From Dyella_A sp049445995 (GTDB lineage Bacteria > Pseudomonadota > Gammaproteobacteria > Xanthomonadales > Rhodanobacteraceae), in contig NZ_JBMSDZ010000015.1 in assembly GCF_049445995.1 (NCBI RefSeq), positions 1-64,000 on the forward strand: a stretch of 64,000 bases of DNA, in the 5' to 3' direction. Positions 25,221-33,379 of this stretch are shown here, one piece after another. The notes beneath the pieces are model-generated. The model was not told where the DNA came from. It did no database searches and was given only the letters and a program-made list of their open reading frames with translations. The position numbers were made by a program, and so were the translations under genes. Numbering within the stretch: position 1 is the stretch's first letter; each line of letters starts with the position of its first letter.

Positions 25221-25753
25221 CCCGCCTCGGCCAGATAGCCGTCCTTGATCCGCACGTAGTGCGCGGCGGAGTAGTGCATCTGCTCGACCTGCTTGTCGCT
25301 GAGCCGCCGCACGCAGCGGGCCGGGTTGCCCAGCCACAGCTCGCGCTCGCCCACCACCTTGCCCGGCGGCACCAGGCTGCCGGCGCCGACGAAGCCGTAC
25401 TTCCTCACCACCGCGCCGTCGAGCACGGTGGCGTGCATGCCGATCAGGCAGCAGTCCTCGATGGAGCAGGCGTGGATCACCGCGCCGTGGCCCACCGTGA
25501 CACCCTCGCCGATCAGCGTGGGAAAGCCGCCCGGCGAGTACGGACCGTCGTGGGTGACGTGCACCACGGCGCCGTCCTGCACGTTGCTGCGCGCGCCCAC
25601 GCGGATGAAGTGCACGTCGCCGCGCAGCACCGCGCCGGGCCAGATCGAGACGTCGTCGGCCAGCTCCACGCGCCCGATCACCGTGGCCGCCGGATCGACG
25701 TAGACGCGCTGGCCGAGCGCGGGCGTGTGGCCTTGATGGGTGCGGATGCTCAT
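25217..25753 (-). CDS. Gamma-carbonic anhydrase-like hexapeptide-repeat protein (YrdA/PaaY family)
   Basis: A 178-residue left-handed beta-helix protein made of hexapeptide repeats, including VIGRVELADDVSIWPGAVLRGD, IRVGARSNVQDGAVVHV and VTVGHGAVIHACSIEDCCLIG. The three zinc-ligand histidine positions of the gamma-class carbonic anhydrase family appear present (VVHVTH, VGHGAVIHA). Such proteins are zinc-dependent trimers. Carbonic anhydrase activity in the YrdA group is often weak or unproven, so the reaction is inferred. Confidence 0.88.
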   Translation of the reverse strand: MSIRTHQGHTPALGQRVYVDPAATVIGRVELADDVSIWPGAVLRGDVHFIRVGARSNVQDGAVVHVTHDGPYSPGGFPTLIGEGVTVGHGAVIHACSIEDCCLIGMHATVLDGAVVRKYGFVGAGSLVPPGKVVGERELWLGNPARCVRRLSDKQVEQMHYSAAHYVRIKDGYLAEAG

Positions 25754-25989
25754 GGGGCCATTCTAGGAGTGAGGAGTGAGGAGTGAGAGAGCGCGCGCAA
25801 ACGCGTGGCGGGATGCCCGGACACGCCGCGTCGACGGCAGGTACAGCGCGTCGGTTCGTCCAGGCGGGCAAACAGCGGGTGGTTGAGCACCAGCAGGCGG
25901 GCGATGCGACGGAACCGCGCCGCCGCCCGCCGCGCCGCTTGATTTCGCCCCACGCGGTCGCCACGCTGGTTCACCACGCAGGAGATCCC
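25754..25989. repeat. Intergenic region with a short tandem repeat
   Basis: This stretch separates the divergent carbonic anhydrase and oligopeptidase A genes. Three perfect tandem copies of GAGTGAG occupy 25767-25787, just upstream of the carbonic anhydrase start. No gene is supported. An in-frame extension of prlC across the region lacks similarity to the family. Confidence 0.6.
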
Positions 25990-28080
25990 ATGGCTTCCGA
26001 ACCCGCCTCCCCCGGCAACCCTCTGCTGTCCGACGCGCCGCTGCCGCCGTTCTCGGCGATCCGCCCCGAGCACGTGGGTCCGGCGGTCGACACGCTGCTG
26101 GCCGACTACCGCGCCGCCATCGCCGCGATGACCGCGCCCGACGCGCCGCGCGACTTCGACACCGTGATGCTCGGCCAGGAGCGGCTGGAGCAGCGGCTGG
26201 CGCGCGCCTGGGCGCCGGTCGGCCACCTGCATTCGGTGGCGGACACCCCGGCGCTGCGCGCGGCCTACGGTCCGGCCGAGGAAAAGCTCACCGACCACGC
26301 GCTGGAACTGGGCCAGAACCGCGATCTCTACGTCGCCGTGCAGGCGCTGGCCGATGCGCCCGATTTCGCCGCGCTGCCGCGCGCGCAGCGCTCGCTGGTG
26401 GAGCACGCGCTGCGCGACTTCCGCCTGTCCGGCGTGGCGCTGGAGGAGCCATCGCGCAGCCGCTTCCGCGAGATCGGCGTGGCGCTGTCCAGGCTGTCCA
26501 CCGAGTTCTCCAATGCCGTGCTCGACGCCACCGACGCCTGGCACGAGCACATCACCGACGAGCGCGACCTGGCCGGCATCCCCGAGTCCGGTCGCGCGGT
26601 GCTGCGCCAGTATGCCAGGGAGCAGGAGCTGGAGGGTTTTCTCGTCACGCTCAAGCAGCCCAGCGTGCAGGCGGTGCTCACCTACGCCGACCAGCGCGAG
26701 CTGCGCGAGCGCGTTTACTGGGCCTACCAGACGCGAGCCTCCGACCAGGGCCCGCACGCGGGCAAGTACGACAACAGCGCGCGCATCGAGCAGATCATGG
26801 CGCTGCGCCACGAGGCCGCGCAGCTGCTCGGCTTCGCCAACGCCGCGGAAGAATCGCTGGCGACCAAGATGGCCTCCTCGCCGGACGAGGTGCTCGCCTT
26901 CCTGCGCGAGCTTGCCGCGCGCGCCAAGCCGGTGGCGAAGCGGGAGCTGGATGCGCTGCGCACCTTCGCCAGTGAAACGCTCAAGCTCGACAACCTCGAA
27001 CCCTGGGACATCACCTACGCCGCCGAAAAACTGCGCCAGCAGCAGTACGCGCTGGACGAGGAGCAGCTCAAGGCGTACTTCCCGCTGCCGGCGGTGATCG
27101 ACGGCCTGTGGGCGATCACCCGCAAGCTCTACGGCATCACGCTCACCGCGCGCGACGACGTCGACGTGTGGCATCCGGACGTGCGCTACTACGACGTGAC
27201 CGACGCCGACGGCCGCGTGTTCGCCGGCGCCTACGTCGACCTGTACGCGCGCAGCGGCAAGCGCGGCGGCGCGTGGATGGACGTGTGCCGCGCGCGCTTC
27301 GACGATGGCGACGAGCCAGATGGAATCGGGAAGCAGCTGCCGGTGGCCTTCCTCACCTGCAACTTCGCGCCGCCCACCGAGGGCCGACCGGCCCTGCTCA
27401 CCCACGACGACGTGCTCACCCTGTTCCACGAGTTCGGCCACGGCCTGCACCACCTGCTGACCGAGGTGAACCTGCCGTCGATCGGTGGCATCGACGGCGT
27501 GGAATGGGACGCGGTGGAACTGCCCAGTCAGTTCATGGAGAACTTCGGCTGGAACCGCGAGGCACTGGACCTGTTCGCCCGCCACTGGCAGACCGGCGAA
27601 CGTCTGCCGGAAGAACTGTTCCAGCGCATGCTCGCCGCCCGGCATTTCCACGCCGGCCTGTTCCTGGTGCGCCAGCTCGAATTCGCGCTGTTCGACTTCC
27701 TGCTGCACCGCGACTACGACCCGGCGCAGGGCGCCCGGCCGATGGCCGTGCTCGAGCAGGTGCGCAAGGAAGTGGCGGTGCTGCACCCGCCGGCCTGGCA
27801 GCGCTTCCCGCACGCCTTCAGCCACATCTTCGCCGGCGGCTACGCGGCCGGCTACTACAGCTACCTGTGGGCGGAGCTGCTCAGCGCCGACGCCTTCGGC
27901 GCGTTCGAGGAAGCGGCGAAGGCGGGCGGCAGCGTGATCGACCCGGCCACCGGCGCGCGCTTCCGCCGGGAGATCCTCGCCGTCGGCGCCAGCCGTCCCG
28001 CGCTGGAAAGCTTTGTCGCCTTCCGCGGCCGCAGGCCCGAGCCGGAGGCGCTGCTGCGCAGCCACGGGTTGATCGACTGA
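25990..28080 (+). CDS. prlC: Oligopeptidase A (M3 family zinc metallopeptidase)
   Basis: Cytoplasmic M3 metallopeptidase that degrades oligopeptides, including cleaved signal peptides. The 696-residue length is that of the family. The zinc site HEFGH is at 480-484, followed by the conserved LLTEVNLPSIGGIDGVEWDAVELPSQ region with the third ligand (E) near residue 508. The C-terminal FSHIFAGGYAAGYYSYLWAE is also typical. The ATG at 25990 has GGAG upstream and gives the standard N-terminus. Confidence 0.96.
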   Translation: MASEPASPGNPLLSDAPLPPFSAIRPEHVGPAVDTLLADYRAAIAAMTAPDAPRDFDTVMLGQERLEQRLARAWAPVGHLHSVADTPALRAAYGPAEEKLTDHALELGQNRDLYVAVQALADAPDFAALPRAQRSLVEHALRDFRLSGVALEEPSRSRFREIGVALSRLSTEFSNAVLDATDAWHEHITDERDLAGIPESGRAVLRQYAREQELEGFLVTLKQPSVQAVLTYADQRELRERVYWAYQTRASDQGPHAGKYDNSARIEQIMALRHEAAQLLGFANAAEESLATKMASSPDEVLAFLRELAARAKPVAKRELDALRTFASETLKLDNLEPWDITYAAEKLRQQQYALDEEQLKAYFPLPAVIDGLWAITRKLYGITLTARDDVDVWHPDVRYYDVTDADGRVFAGAYVDLYARSGKRGGAWMDVCRARFDDGDEPDGIGKQLPVAFLTCNFAPPTEGRPALLTHDDVLTLFHEFGHGLHHLLTEVNLPSIGGIDGVEWDAVELPSQFMENFGWNREALDLFARHWQTGERLPEELFQRMLAARHFHAGLFLVRQLEFALFDFLLHRDYDPAQGARPMAVLEQVRKEVAVLHPPAWQRFPHAFSHIFAGGYAAGYYSYLWAELLSADAFGAFEEAAKAGGSVIDPATGARFRREILAVGASRPALESFVAFRGRRPEPEALLRSHGLID

Positions 28081-28209
28081 CTGGCTGCAAGCCGTCGGTG
28101 CCGCAACCTGCACCGGCGGCTTTGCCGCTCACCGTGCCGGGCGAAGTCCGGGGCTGCCGGGCTGGATCACGACGCGATCGCGCTCGATGGCATCCCTTAC
28201 AATGCGCCG

Positions 28210-28989
28210 ATGAAGATCGCCAGCTGGAACGTCAACTCGCTCAACGTGCGCCTGCCGCATCTCACCCAGTGGCTGGCCGATGCGCAGCCCGACGTGGTGG
28301 CGCTACAGGAAACCAAGCTGGAGGACGCCAAGTTCCCGGTCGACGCGCTCGCCGCCGCCGGCTACCGCGCGGTGTACGCGGGGCAGAAGACCTACAACGG
28401 CGTGGCGCTGCTGGCGCGGACAGATACCCAGCCCGCGTTCGCCGACGTGGTCACCGACATTCCCGGGCTGGACGACCCGCAGCGGCGCATCCTCGCCGCC
28501 ACCGTCGGCGAGCTGCGCGTGGTCGACCTGTACGTGGTCAACGGCAAGGCGGTGGGCGACGAGAAATACGCCTACAAGCTGGACTGGATGGCCCGCGTGC
28601 GCGAGTTCCTCGCCGCCGAACTGGCGCGCCACCCGAACCTGGTGGTGCTGGGCGACTTCAACATCTGCCCGGACGATCGTGACGTCTACGATCCGGTCGC
28701 CTGGGGCGAAGACATTCTCTGCTCGCCGCCCGAGCGCGCGGCGCTCAAGGCGATCACCGAGCTCGGCCTGCACGACAGCTTCCGCCTGTTCGAAACCGAC
28801 GCCGGCCACTTCAGCTGGTGGGACTACCGACAGGCCGCCTTCCGGCGCAACATGGGCCTGCGCATCGACCTGATCCTGATCGGCGAAGCGCTCAAGCCGC
28901 GCGCGCGCGCCGCCGCCATCGACCGCGAACCGCGCCGCTGGGAGCGCCCCTCCGACCACACGCCGGTGACGCTGGACCTGGATAGCTGA
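28210..28989 (+). CDS. xth: Exodeoxyribonuclease III (Xth/ExoA)
   Basis: AP endonuclease and 3'-5' exonuclease of base-excision repair. The 259-residue EEP-fold protein starts MKIASWNVNSLNVR, with E34 (LQETK) as metal ligand, D149 and N151 (VLGDFNI), and the C-terminal SDHTP with catalytic H250. It is followed after 5 bases by the UPF0149 gene, so the two are probably cotranscribed. Confidence 0.95.
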   Translation: MKIASWNVNSLNVRLPHLTQWLADAQPDVVALQETKLEDAKFPVDALAAAGYRAVYAGQKTYNGVALLARTDTQPAFADVVTDIPGLDDPQRRILAATVGELRVVDLYVVNGKAVGDEKYAYKLDWMARVREFLAAELARHPNLVVLGDFNICPDDRDVYDPVAWGEDILCSPPERAALKAITELGLHDSFRLFETDAGHFSWWDYRQAAFRRNMGLRIDLILIGEALKPRARAAAIDREPRRWERPSDHTPVTLDLDS

Positions 28990-28994
28990 GCCCC

Positions 28995-29675
28995 ATGAAC
29001 ACTTCTCCCAACGATTGGCCCAGCTCGCTCGACGACCGCGAACTGGACGAACTGGACCGCTACCTGCGCGCCCACGCCGAGGACGACAGCCTGCTGCTCG
29101 ACGGCGTGCACGGCCTGCTCTCCGCGCTGGTGGTCGGCCCGATGCTGGTGACCCCCGAGGAATGGCTGCCCGAAGTGCTGCACCAGCCGTTCGCCGACGA
29201 GGACGAAGGCAATCGCGTGCTCGCCCTGCTGGCCAAGCTCAACGACTCGATCGAGGCCGAGCTGGATGTGGATGCCTACGAGCCGATCCTCGGCGAGATC
29301 GACACCGACATGGGTCCGGCGCTCAGCGCCGCCGGCTGGTGCGAGGGCTTCAGCCGCGGCATCGATCTGCGCGCCGGGCTGTGGGAGAAGCGCCTCGCCG
29401 ACGATCCGGAATTGATGGGGTTGCTCGGCCCGGTGATGGCGCTGGCGGTGGACGAAGGCATCCTCAACGCCGAGGCCGAGTTCGAGAAGCTCAGCGACGA
29501 GGAGTACGACGAATGCCTGGCGCAGATACCGGTGGTGCTCGATGCGGTGAGCCAGTACTGGCAGGAGCACCCGGCCACCGAGGCCGAGCTCGACGCCCAG
29601 GTCCAGGCCCTCGCCGCCGACAGCGAGGAAGCCGCCGCGCCGCCGCGCCAGCGCAGCGGGCACTGGGTGCACTGA
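28995..29675 (+). CDS. UPF0149 (YecA/YgfB) family protein
   Basis: A 226-residue very acidic protein of the UPF0149 family, with LLDGVHGLLSALVVGP and WCEGFSRGIDLR as its recognisable segments. The C-terminal metal-binding SEC-C motif found in YecA is missing: the tail is Glu/Ala-rich and ends GHWVH. Function is unclear in general. It begins 5 bases after exonuclease III and is followed by a large inverted repeat. Confidence 0.85.
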   Translation: MNTSPNDWPSSLDDRELDELDRYLRAHAEDDSLLLDGVHGLLSALVVGPMLVTPEEWLPEVLHQPFADEDEGNRVLALLAKLNDSIEAELDVDAYEPILGEIDTDMGPALSAAGWCEGFSRGIDLRAGLWEKRLADDPELMGLLGPVMALAVDEGILNAEAEFEKLSDEEYDECLAQIPVVLDAVSQYWQEHPATEAELDAQVQALAADSEEAAAPPRQRSGHWVH

Positions 29676-29717
29676 AGCCTGAGGTGTGAAGACCGGGAAG
29701 CACCACCTTCCCGGGCC

Positions 29718-29793
29718 GTCATTCCCGCGAAAGCGGGAATCCATTTTGACTTTGCATCAGAACACAATGGATTCCCGCTTTCGCGGGAATGAC
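29718..29793. repeat. Perfect 28-bp inverted repeat (REP-type), likely terminator
   Basis: Arms 29718-29745 and 29766-29793 are perfectly complementary over 28 bases around a 20-base loop. Each arm itself contains the small palindrome ATTCCCGCGAAAGCGGGAAT. It follows the UPF0149 gene. This GTCATTCCCGCG-type repeat is a common intergenic element in many proteobacteria. Confidence 0.85.
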
Positions 29794-29952
29794 GACATGA
29801 GGGACGGGAAAGTCCGCAGGAAAACCGTAGCGATCCCGAAGCATGGCCAACCACTTCGTCGCACAGGCAGAACGATCCGTTCCCGCCGCCACGCTTGGAT
29901 CGGGCGCCGCGCGCAGTCATCTTGCCGGCCATCACCCCACCGGAGCACCGTC

Positions 29953-30786
29953 ATGACCGAGCGCCGCATCTTCCGCCGCATCCGCGGCATGGACACCGCC
30001 GACGGCGCGGGCGTGAAGCTCAAGCGCATCATCGGCCAGAGCGCGCTGGACATGCTCGATCCGTTCCTGCTGCTGGACGAGTTCCGCTCCGACCAGGCTG
30101 GCGACTACCTCGCCGGCTTCCCCGAGCACCCGCACCGCGGCTTCGAGACGGTCACCTACATGCTTGCCGGGCACATGCAGCACGGCGACAACCACGGCCA
30201 CCGCGGCGATCTGGGCCCCGGCAGCGTGCAGTGGATGACCGCCGGCCGCGGCATCGTGCATTCGGAAATGCCGCAGCAGGAGAACGGGCTGATGTGGGGC
30301 TTCCAGCTGTGGGTGAACCTGCCGGCCAAGGACAAGATGACCGCGCCGCGCTACCAGGACATCGCGCCGGACAAGATTCCGGTGGTGCATCTGGCCGACG
30401 GCGTGGAAGTGCGCGTGATCGCCGGCGACTTCGGCGGCGCCAGCGGGCCGGTCCGCGGCGTCGCCACCGCACCGATCTACCTCGACCTCGCCGTGCAGCC
30501 GGGCGCCACGGTCAGCGTGCCGCTGCCGCAAGGGCACAGTGCATTCGCCTACGTGTTCGAGGGCGAGGCGGCGCGGGTGGCCGGCGAAACGCTTTCGCGC
30601 GGCGAGCTGGCGGTGCTGGGCAAGGGCGAGTCGGTGACCATCGCCGGCGGCGAGGCGCCGGCGCGCGTGCTGCTGGTCGCCGGCCAGCCGCTGAGGGAGC
30701 CGGTGGCCCGCTACGGCCCGTTCGTGATGAACACCACCGAGCAGATCCACGAGGCCATCGCCGACTTCCGCGCGGGCCGGTTCTGA
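29953..30786 (+). CDS. Pirin family protein (YhhW-like)
   Basis: A 277-residue bicupin of the pirin family. The N-terminal cupin holds the metal ligands in FPEHPHRGFETVTYM (two His) and the later H and E of GDLGPGSVQWMTAGRGIVHSE. Some bacterial pirins have quercetin 2,3-dioxygenase activity, and others act as redox-sensing partners. The physiological role here is unknown. The ATG at 29953 is the start that gives the family N-terminus RRIRGMDTADGAGVKL. Confidence 0.9.
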   Translation: MTERRIFRRIRGMDTADGAGVKLKRIIGQSALDMLDPFLLLDEFRSDQAGDYLAGFPEHPHRGFETVTYMLAGHMQHGDNHGHRGDLGPGSVQWMTAGRGIVHSEMPQQENGLMWGFQLWVNLPAKDKMTAPRYQDIAPDKIPVVHLADGVEVRVIAGDFGGASGPVRGVATAPIYLDLAVQPGATVSVPLPQGHSAFAYVFEGEAARVAGETLSRGELAVLGKGESVTIAGGEAPARVLLVAGQPLREPVARYGPFVMNTTEQIHEAIADFRAGRF

Positions 30787-30794
30787 ATTCCCCG

Positions 30795-30878
30795 GTAGGA
30801 GCGCACCCTGTGCGCGAATGCTTTTGGCATTGATGTCGATCAGGAGCAGGAGCATTCGCGCACAGGGTGCGCTCCTAC
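30795..30878. repeat. Inverted pair of GTAG-headed REP elements
   Basis: An 84-base element formed by two REP units facing each other. Each unit begins GTAGGAGC, followed by the small hairpin GCGCACCCTGTGCGC. The outer arms pair over about 28 bases. A second copy with roughly 90% identity lies at 45571-45654. Here it separates the convergent pirin and gluconokinase genes, and its right arm overlaps the end of the gluconokinase gene. Confidence 0.9.
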
Positions 30879-31423
30879 CGGGGGTGCGCCGATAGCTCGC
30901 CGCTCGGCTTGCCCATGTCGAGCCACGCCATGGTGTGCGCGACGCTGTCTGCCAGAGGCCGGGTGCCGTCCAGCGTCAGGACATCGGGTTCCCCGCTCGG
31001 GTCTTCCAGCGTGTCGAGCTGGCTGCGCAACAGGGCGGGTGGCATGAAGTGCATGCGGTGCTCCATGCGCCGGCGCAGCTCGGCTTCGGGTACGCGCAGG
31101 TAGACGAAGCGCACCTCGCCGCCAGACGCGCGCAGGCGATCGCGATAGCGCCGGCGCAGCGCCGAGCAGGCGACCACGCCGGGTTCGCCCTGTTCGCTGC
31201 GTTTGGCCATCCAGATGGCCACGGCGTCCAGCCACGGCTGCCGATCGGCATCGTCCAGCGCAATGCCGGCGGCCATCTTGCGGCGGTTGACGGGCGGGTG
31301 CAGGTCGTCGGCGTCGAGAAAGCGCGCGTGCAGGGCATCGGCCAACGCGGCGCCGAAGCTGCTCTTGCCACTGCCGGACACACCCATCACCACCACGACC
31401 GGATTGCCTGCCGCGGCCGTCAT
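30875..31423 (-). CDS. gntK: Gluconokinase
   Basis: Phosphorylates gluconate to 6-phosphogluconate. The 182-residue P-loop kinase has Walker A GVSGSGKS at 14-21, the substrate motif FLDADDLHPPVNRRKMAAG, CSALRRRYRDRLR, and HFMPPALLRSQLDTLEDPS as in GntK/IdnK. It is the last gene of the carbohydrate operon: its ATG overlaps the stop of the small membrane protein gene (TGATG). Its final codon and stop lie in the arm of the REP element, so the C-terminus was probably reset by repeat insertion. Confidence 0.93.
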   Translation of the reverse strand: MTAAAGNPVVVVMGVSGSGKSSFGAALADALHARFLDADDLHPPVNRRKMAAGIALDDADRQPWLDAVAIWMAKRSEQGEPGVVACSALRRRYRDRLRASGGEVRFVYLRVPEAELRRRMEHRMHFMPPALLRSQLDTLEDPSGEPDVLTLDGTRPLADSVAHTMAWLDMGKPSGELSAHPR

Positions 31424-31674
31424 CAGGGCTGGCGGAACGCCGCGTCGGCGGCGGCAGCGCCGCCGGATCGCGTCCGGTCGTGGGTTGTCGGTCCGCTGTC
31501 GCCCGCGTCGGCACCGGACCACCCGGCCTGGCGCAGCTGCGGGCGCGCGGTTGACGGCATCGGCGCCGGCGAATGTTCACCGAACACCGCCAGTGCACCG
31601 AGCAGCGCGAACCACAGCAGCATCCAGGCCAGTCGGTAACGCAGCGGCAGTCGCACGGAGCCTGTCGCGTTCAT
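31423..31674 (-). CDS. Small single-pass membrane protein of the carbohydrate operon
   Basis: An 83-residue protein, MNATGSVRLPLRYRLAWMLL onward, with one membrane helix at about 15-33 (LAWMLLWFALLGALAVFGE) and a disordered Ser/Ala/Gly-rich tail. Its ATG overlaps the stop of the upstream permease gene (ATGA). Its stop overlaps the start of gluconokinase (TGATG). This double coupling inside a tightly packed operon supports a real gene. I recognise no family. A role with the ABC transporter is inferred from position only. Confidence 0.6.
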   Translation of the reverse strand: MNATGSVRLPLRYRLAWMLLWFALLGALAVFGEHSPAPMPSTARPQLRQAGWSGADAGDSGPTTHDRTRSGGAAAADAAFRQP

Positions 31675-32492
31675 CGCTTCACGCTGCCCAGCAGCAGGCC
31701 CTGCAGGTAGTAGCGCTGCAGCGCCAGGAACAGCGCCAGCACCGGCAGCACGGTGATCACCGCGCCGGCCATCATCAGTTCGGTGTCGCGCGCGTGCTCG
31801 CGCGCCAGCGAGGCCAGACCGATCGGCAAGGTGTAGTGCTCCTGCCCGGTCAGCACGATCAGCGGCCACATGAAGTCGTTCCAGGCGGTGAGGAAGGTGA
31901 TGATCGCCAGCGTCACCACGATCGGCTTGAGCAGCGGCAGCACGATCTGCACGAAGATGCGCGCCTCGCCGGCGCCGTCGATGCGCGCGGCCTCCAGCAG
32001 CTCGCGCGGAATGCCCCGTGCGTACTGGCGCACCAGGAAGATGCCGAACACGCTGGCCAGCGCCGGCAGCACCACGCCGGCATAGCTGTTCACCAGCCCC
32101 AGGTATTTCAGCAGCAGGAACAGCGGCAGCATCGCCACCTGCGCCGGGATCACCAGCGCGCCCAGCAATCCCTTGAACAGTGCCGCGCGGCCGCGGAAGC
32201 GCAGCTTGGCGAACGCGTAGCCGGCCATCAGGTTGCACGCCAGCGACAGCAGCGTGATCCCGCCTGCCACCGCCAGGCTGTTGGCCAGATAGCGGCCCAT
32301 GCCCGCGCGCAGGAACAGCATGCGGTAGTTGTCCAGCGTGGCGTGCGCGGGCAGCAGCGGCGGCGGCAGCGTACCCGACTCGCCCGGATGCATGAACGAC
32401 ACCGACACCATCCACGCCAGCGGAAACAGCGCCACCGCGGTGCCGGCGAACAGCAGGCCGTTGACGATCACCTGGGCGAGGCGCGGGCTCAT
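31671..32492 (-). CDS. Carbohydrate ABC transporter permease (MalG type)
   Basis: A 273-residue inner-membrane protein with six predicted helices and the ATPase-docking EAA loop ELLEAARIDGAGEARIFVQI at about residues 183-202. It belongs to the CUT1 sugar/oligosaccharide transporter group. It starts by a 4-base overlap (ATGA) with the upstream permease. No ATP-binding subunit is encoded in the operon, so it presumably uses a shared MalK/UgpC-type ATPase encoded elsewhere. Confidence 0.93.
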   Translation of the reverse strand: MSPRLAQVIVNGLLFAGTAVALFPLAWMVSVSFMHPGESGTLPPPLLPAHATLDNYRMLFLRAGMGRYLANSLAVAGGITLLSLACNLMAGYAFAKLRFRGRAALFKGLLGALVIPAQVAMLPLFLLLKYLGLVNSYAGVVLPALASVFGIFLVRQYARGIPRELLEAARIDGAGEARIFVQIVLPLLKPIVVTLAIITFLTAWNDFMWPLIVLTGQEHYTLPIGLASLAREHARDTELMMAGAVITVLPVLALFLALQRYYLQGLLLGSVKR

Positions 32493-33379
32493 GCCGGCTT
32501 GCCCTCGGAGGCGTCGCGCCGCGCCAGCCGCAGCATCAGCGCGGTCACCGCGAACATCACGATGAACAGCGCGAACGCCACCGCCGAGGCCGAGCCCAGG
32601 TTCCACCAGGTGAAGCCCTCGTCGTACATCAGGTACAGCACGCTCACCGTGCTCTGCAGCGGACCGCCCTCGGTGATCACGTAGGGTTCGGCGAACAGCT
32701 GGAAATAGCCCGACACGGTGAGGATCGCCACCATCAGCAACGTCGGCCGCAGCAGCGGCAGGGTGATGTGGCGCAGCTGCCGCCACGGCGAGGCGCCATC
32801 GATGCGCGCGGCCTCGTACAGTTCGGCGGGGATCGCCTGCAGGCCGGCCATGAAGATGATCATGTTGTAGCCGAAGTTCTTCCACACCGCGAAAAGGATG
32901 ATGGTCGGCATCGCCCAGTGCGGGTCGCCCAGCCAGTCCACCGGATGCAGGCCGAGCCCCTCCAGCAGCGCGTTGACCACGCCGTACCTGGTGTTGAACA
33001 GGTAGCGCCAGACGATCGCCACCGCCACCACCGTGGTCACCACCGGCGCGAACAGCGCGGTGCGGAAGAACGCCCGCGCCCCCGCCAGCGGCGAGTTGAG
33101 CAGCAAGGCGGCACCCAGCGACACCGCCATCGACAGCGGCACGCCGACCGCCACGAAGTAGATGGTGTGGCCCAGTGCCGCCCAGAACACCGGCCGGTGC
33201 AGCAGCGTCCAGTAGTTGTGCAGCCCGACGAAGCGCACGTTGTGCGGGTCGGCCAGCGCGTACAGGTCGTAGTCGGTGAAGCTCAACGCCAGCGCGCCGA
33301 GCACCGGCAGCGCGAAGAACACGCCGAGCACGACCAGCGCGGGGGTGAGGAACAGCCAGGCGACGCGCTGCCGGTTCAT
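32489..33379 (-). CDS. Carbohydrate ABC transporter permease (MalF type)
   Basis: A 296-residue permease starting MNRQRVAWLFLTPALVVLG, with six membrane helices and the EAA loop ELYEAARIDGASPWRQLRHI. It pairs with the MalG-type permease encoded next. Its ATG overlaps the stop codon of the binding-protein gene (ATGA). The CUT1 fold suggests import of di- or oligosaccharides. Confidence 0.93.
   Translation of the reverse strand: MNRQRVAWLFLTPALVVLGVFFALPVLGALALSFTDYDLYALADPHNVRFVGLHNYWTLLHRPVFWAALGHTIYFVAVGVPLSMAVSLGAALLLNSPLAGARAFFRTALFAPVVTTVVAVAIVWRYLFNTRYGVVNALLEGLGLHPVDWLGDPHWAMPTIILFAVWKNFGYNMIIFMAGLQAIPAELYEAARIDGASPWRQLRHITLPLLRPTLLMVAILTVSGYFQLFAEPYVITEGGPLQSTVSVLYLMYDEGFTWWNLGSASAVAFALFIVMFAVTALMLRLARRDASEGKPA

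Noticed and set aside
25783..25989. In-frame N-terminal extension of oligopeptidase A by 69 residues
   Set aside because: The extension is Arg-rich and not found in the family. The ATG at 25990 has a good ribosome-binding site.
29718..29793. Possible CRISPR repeat
   Set aside because: There are only two arms, in inverted rather than direct orientation, with no spacers and no cas genes.
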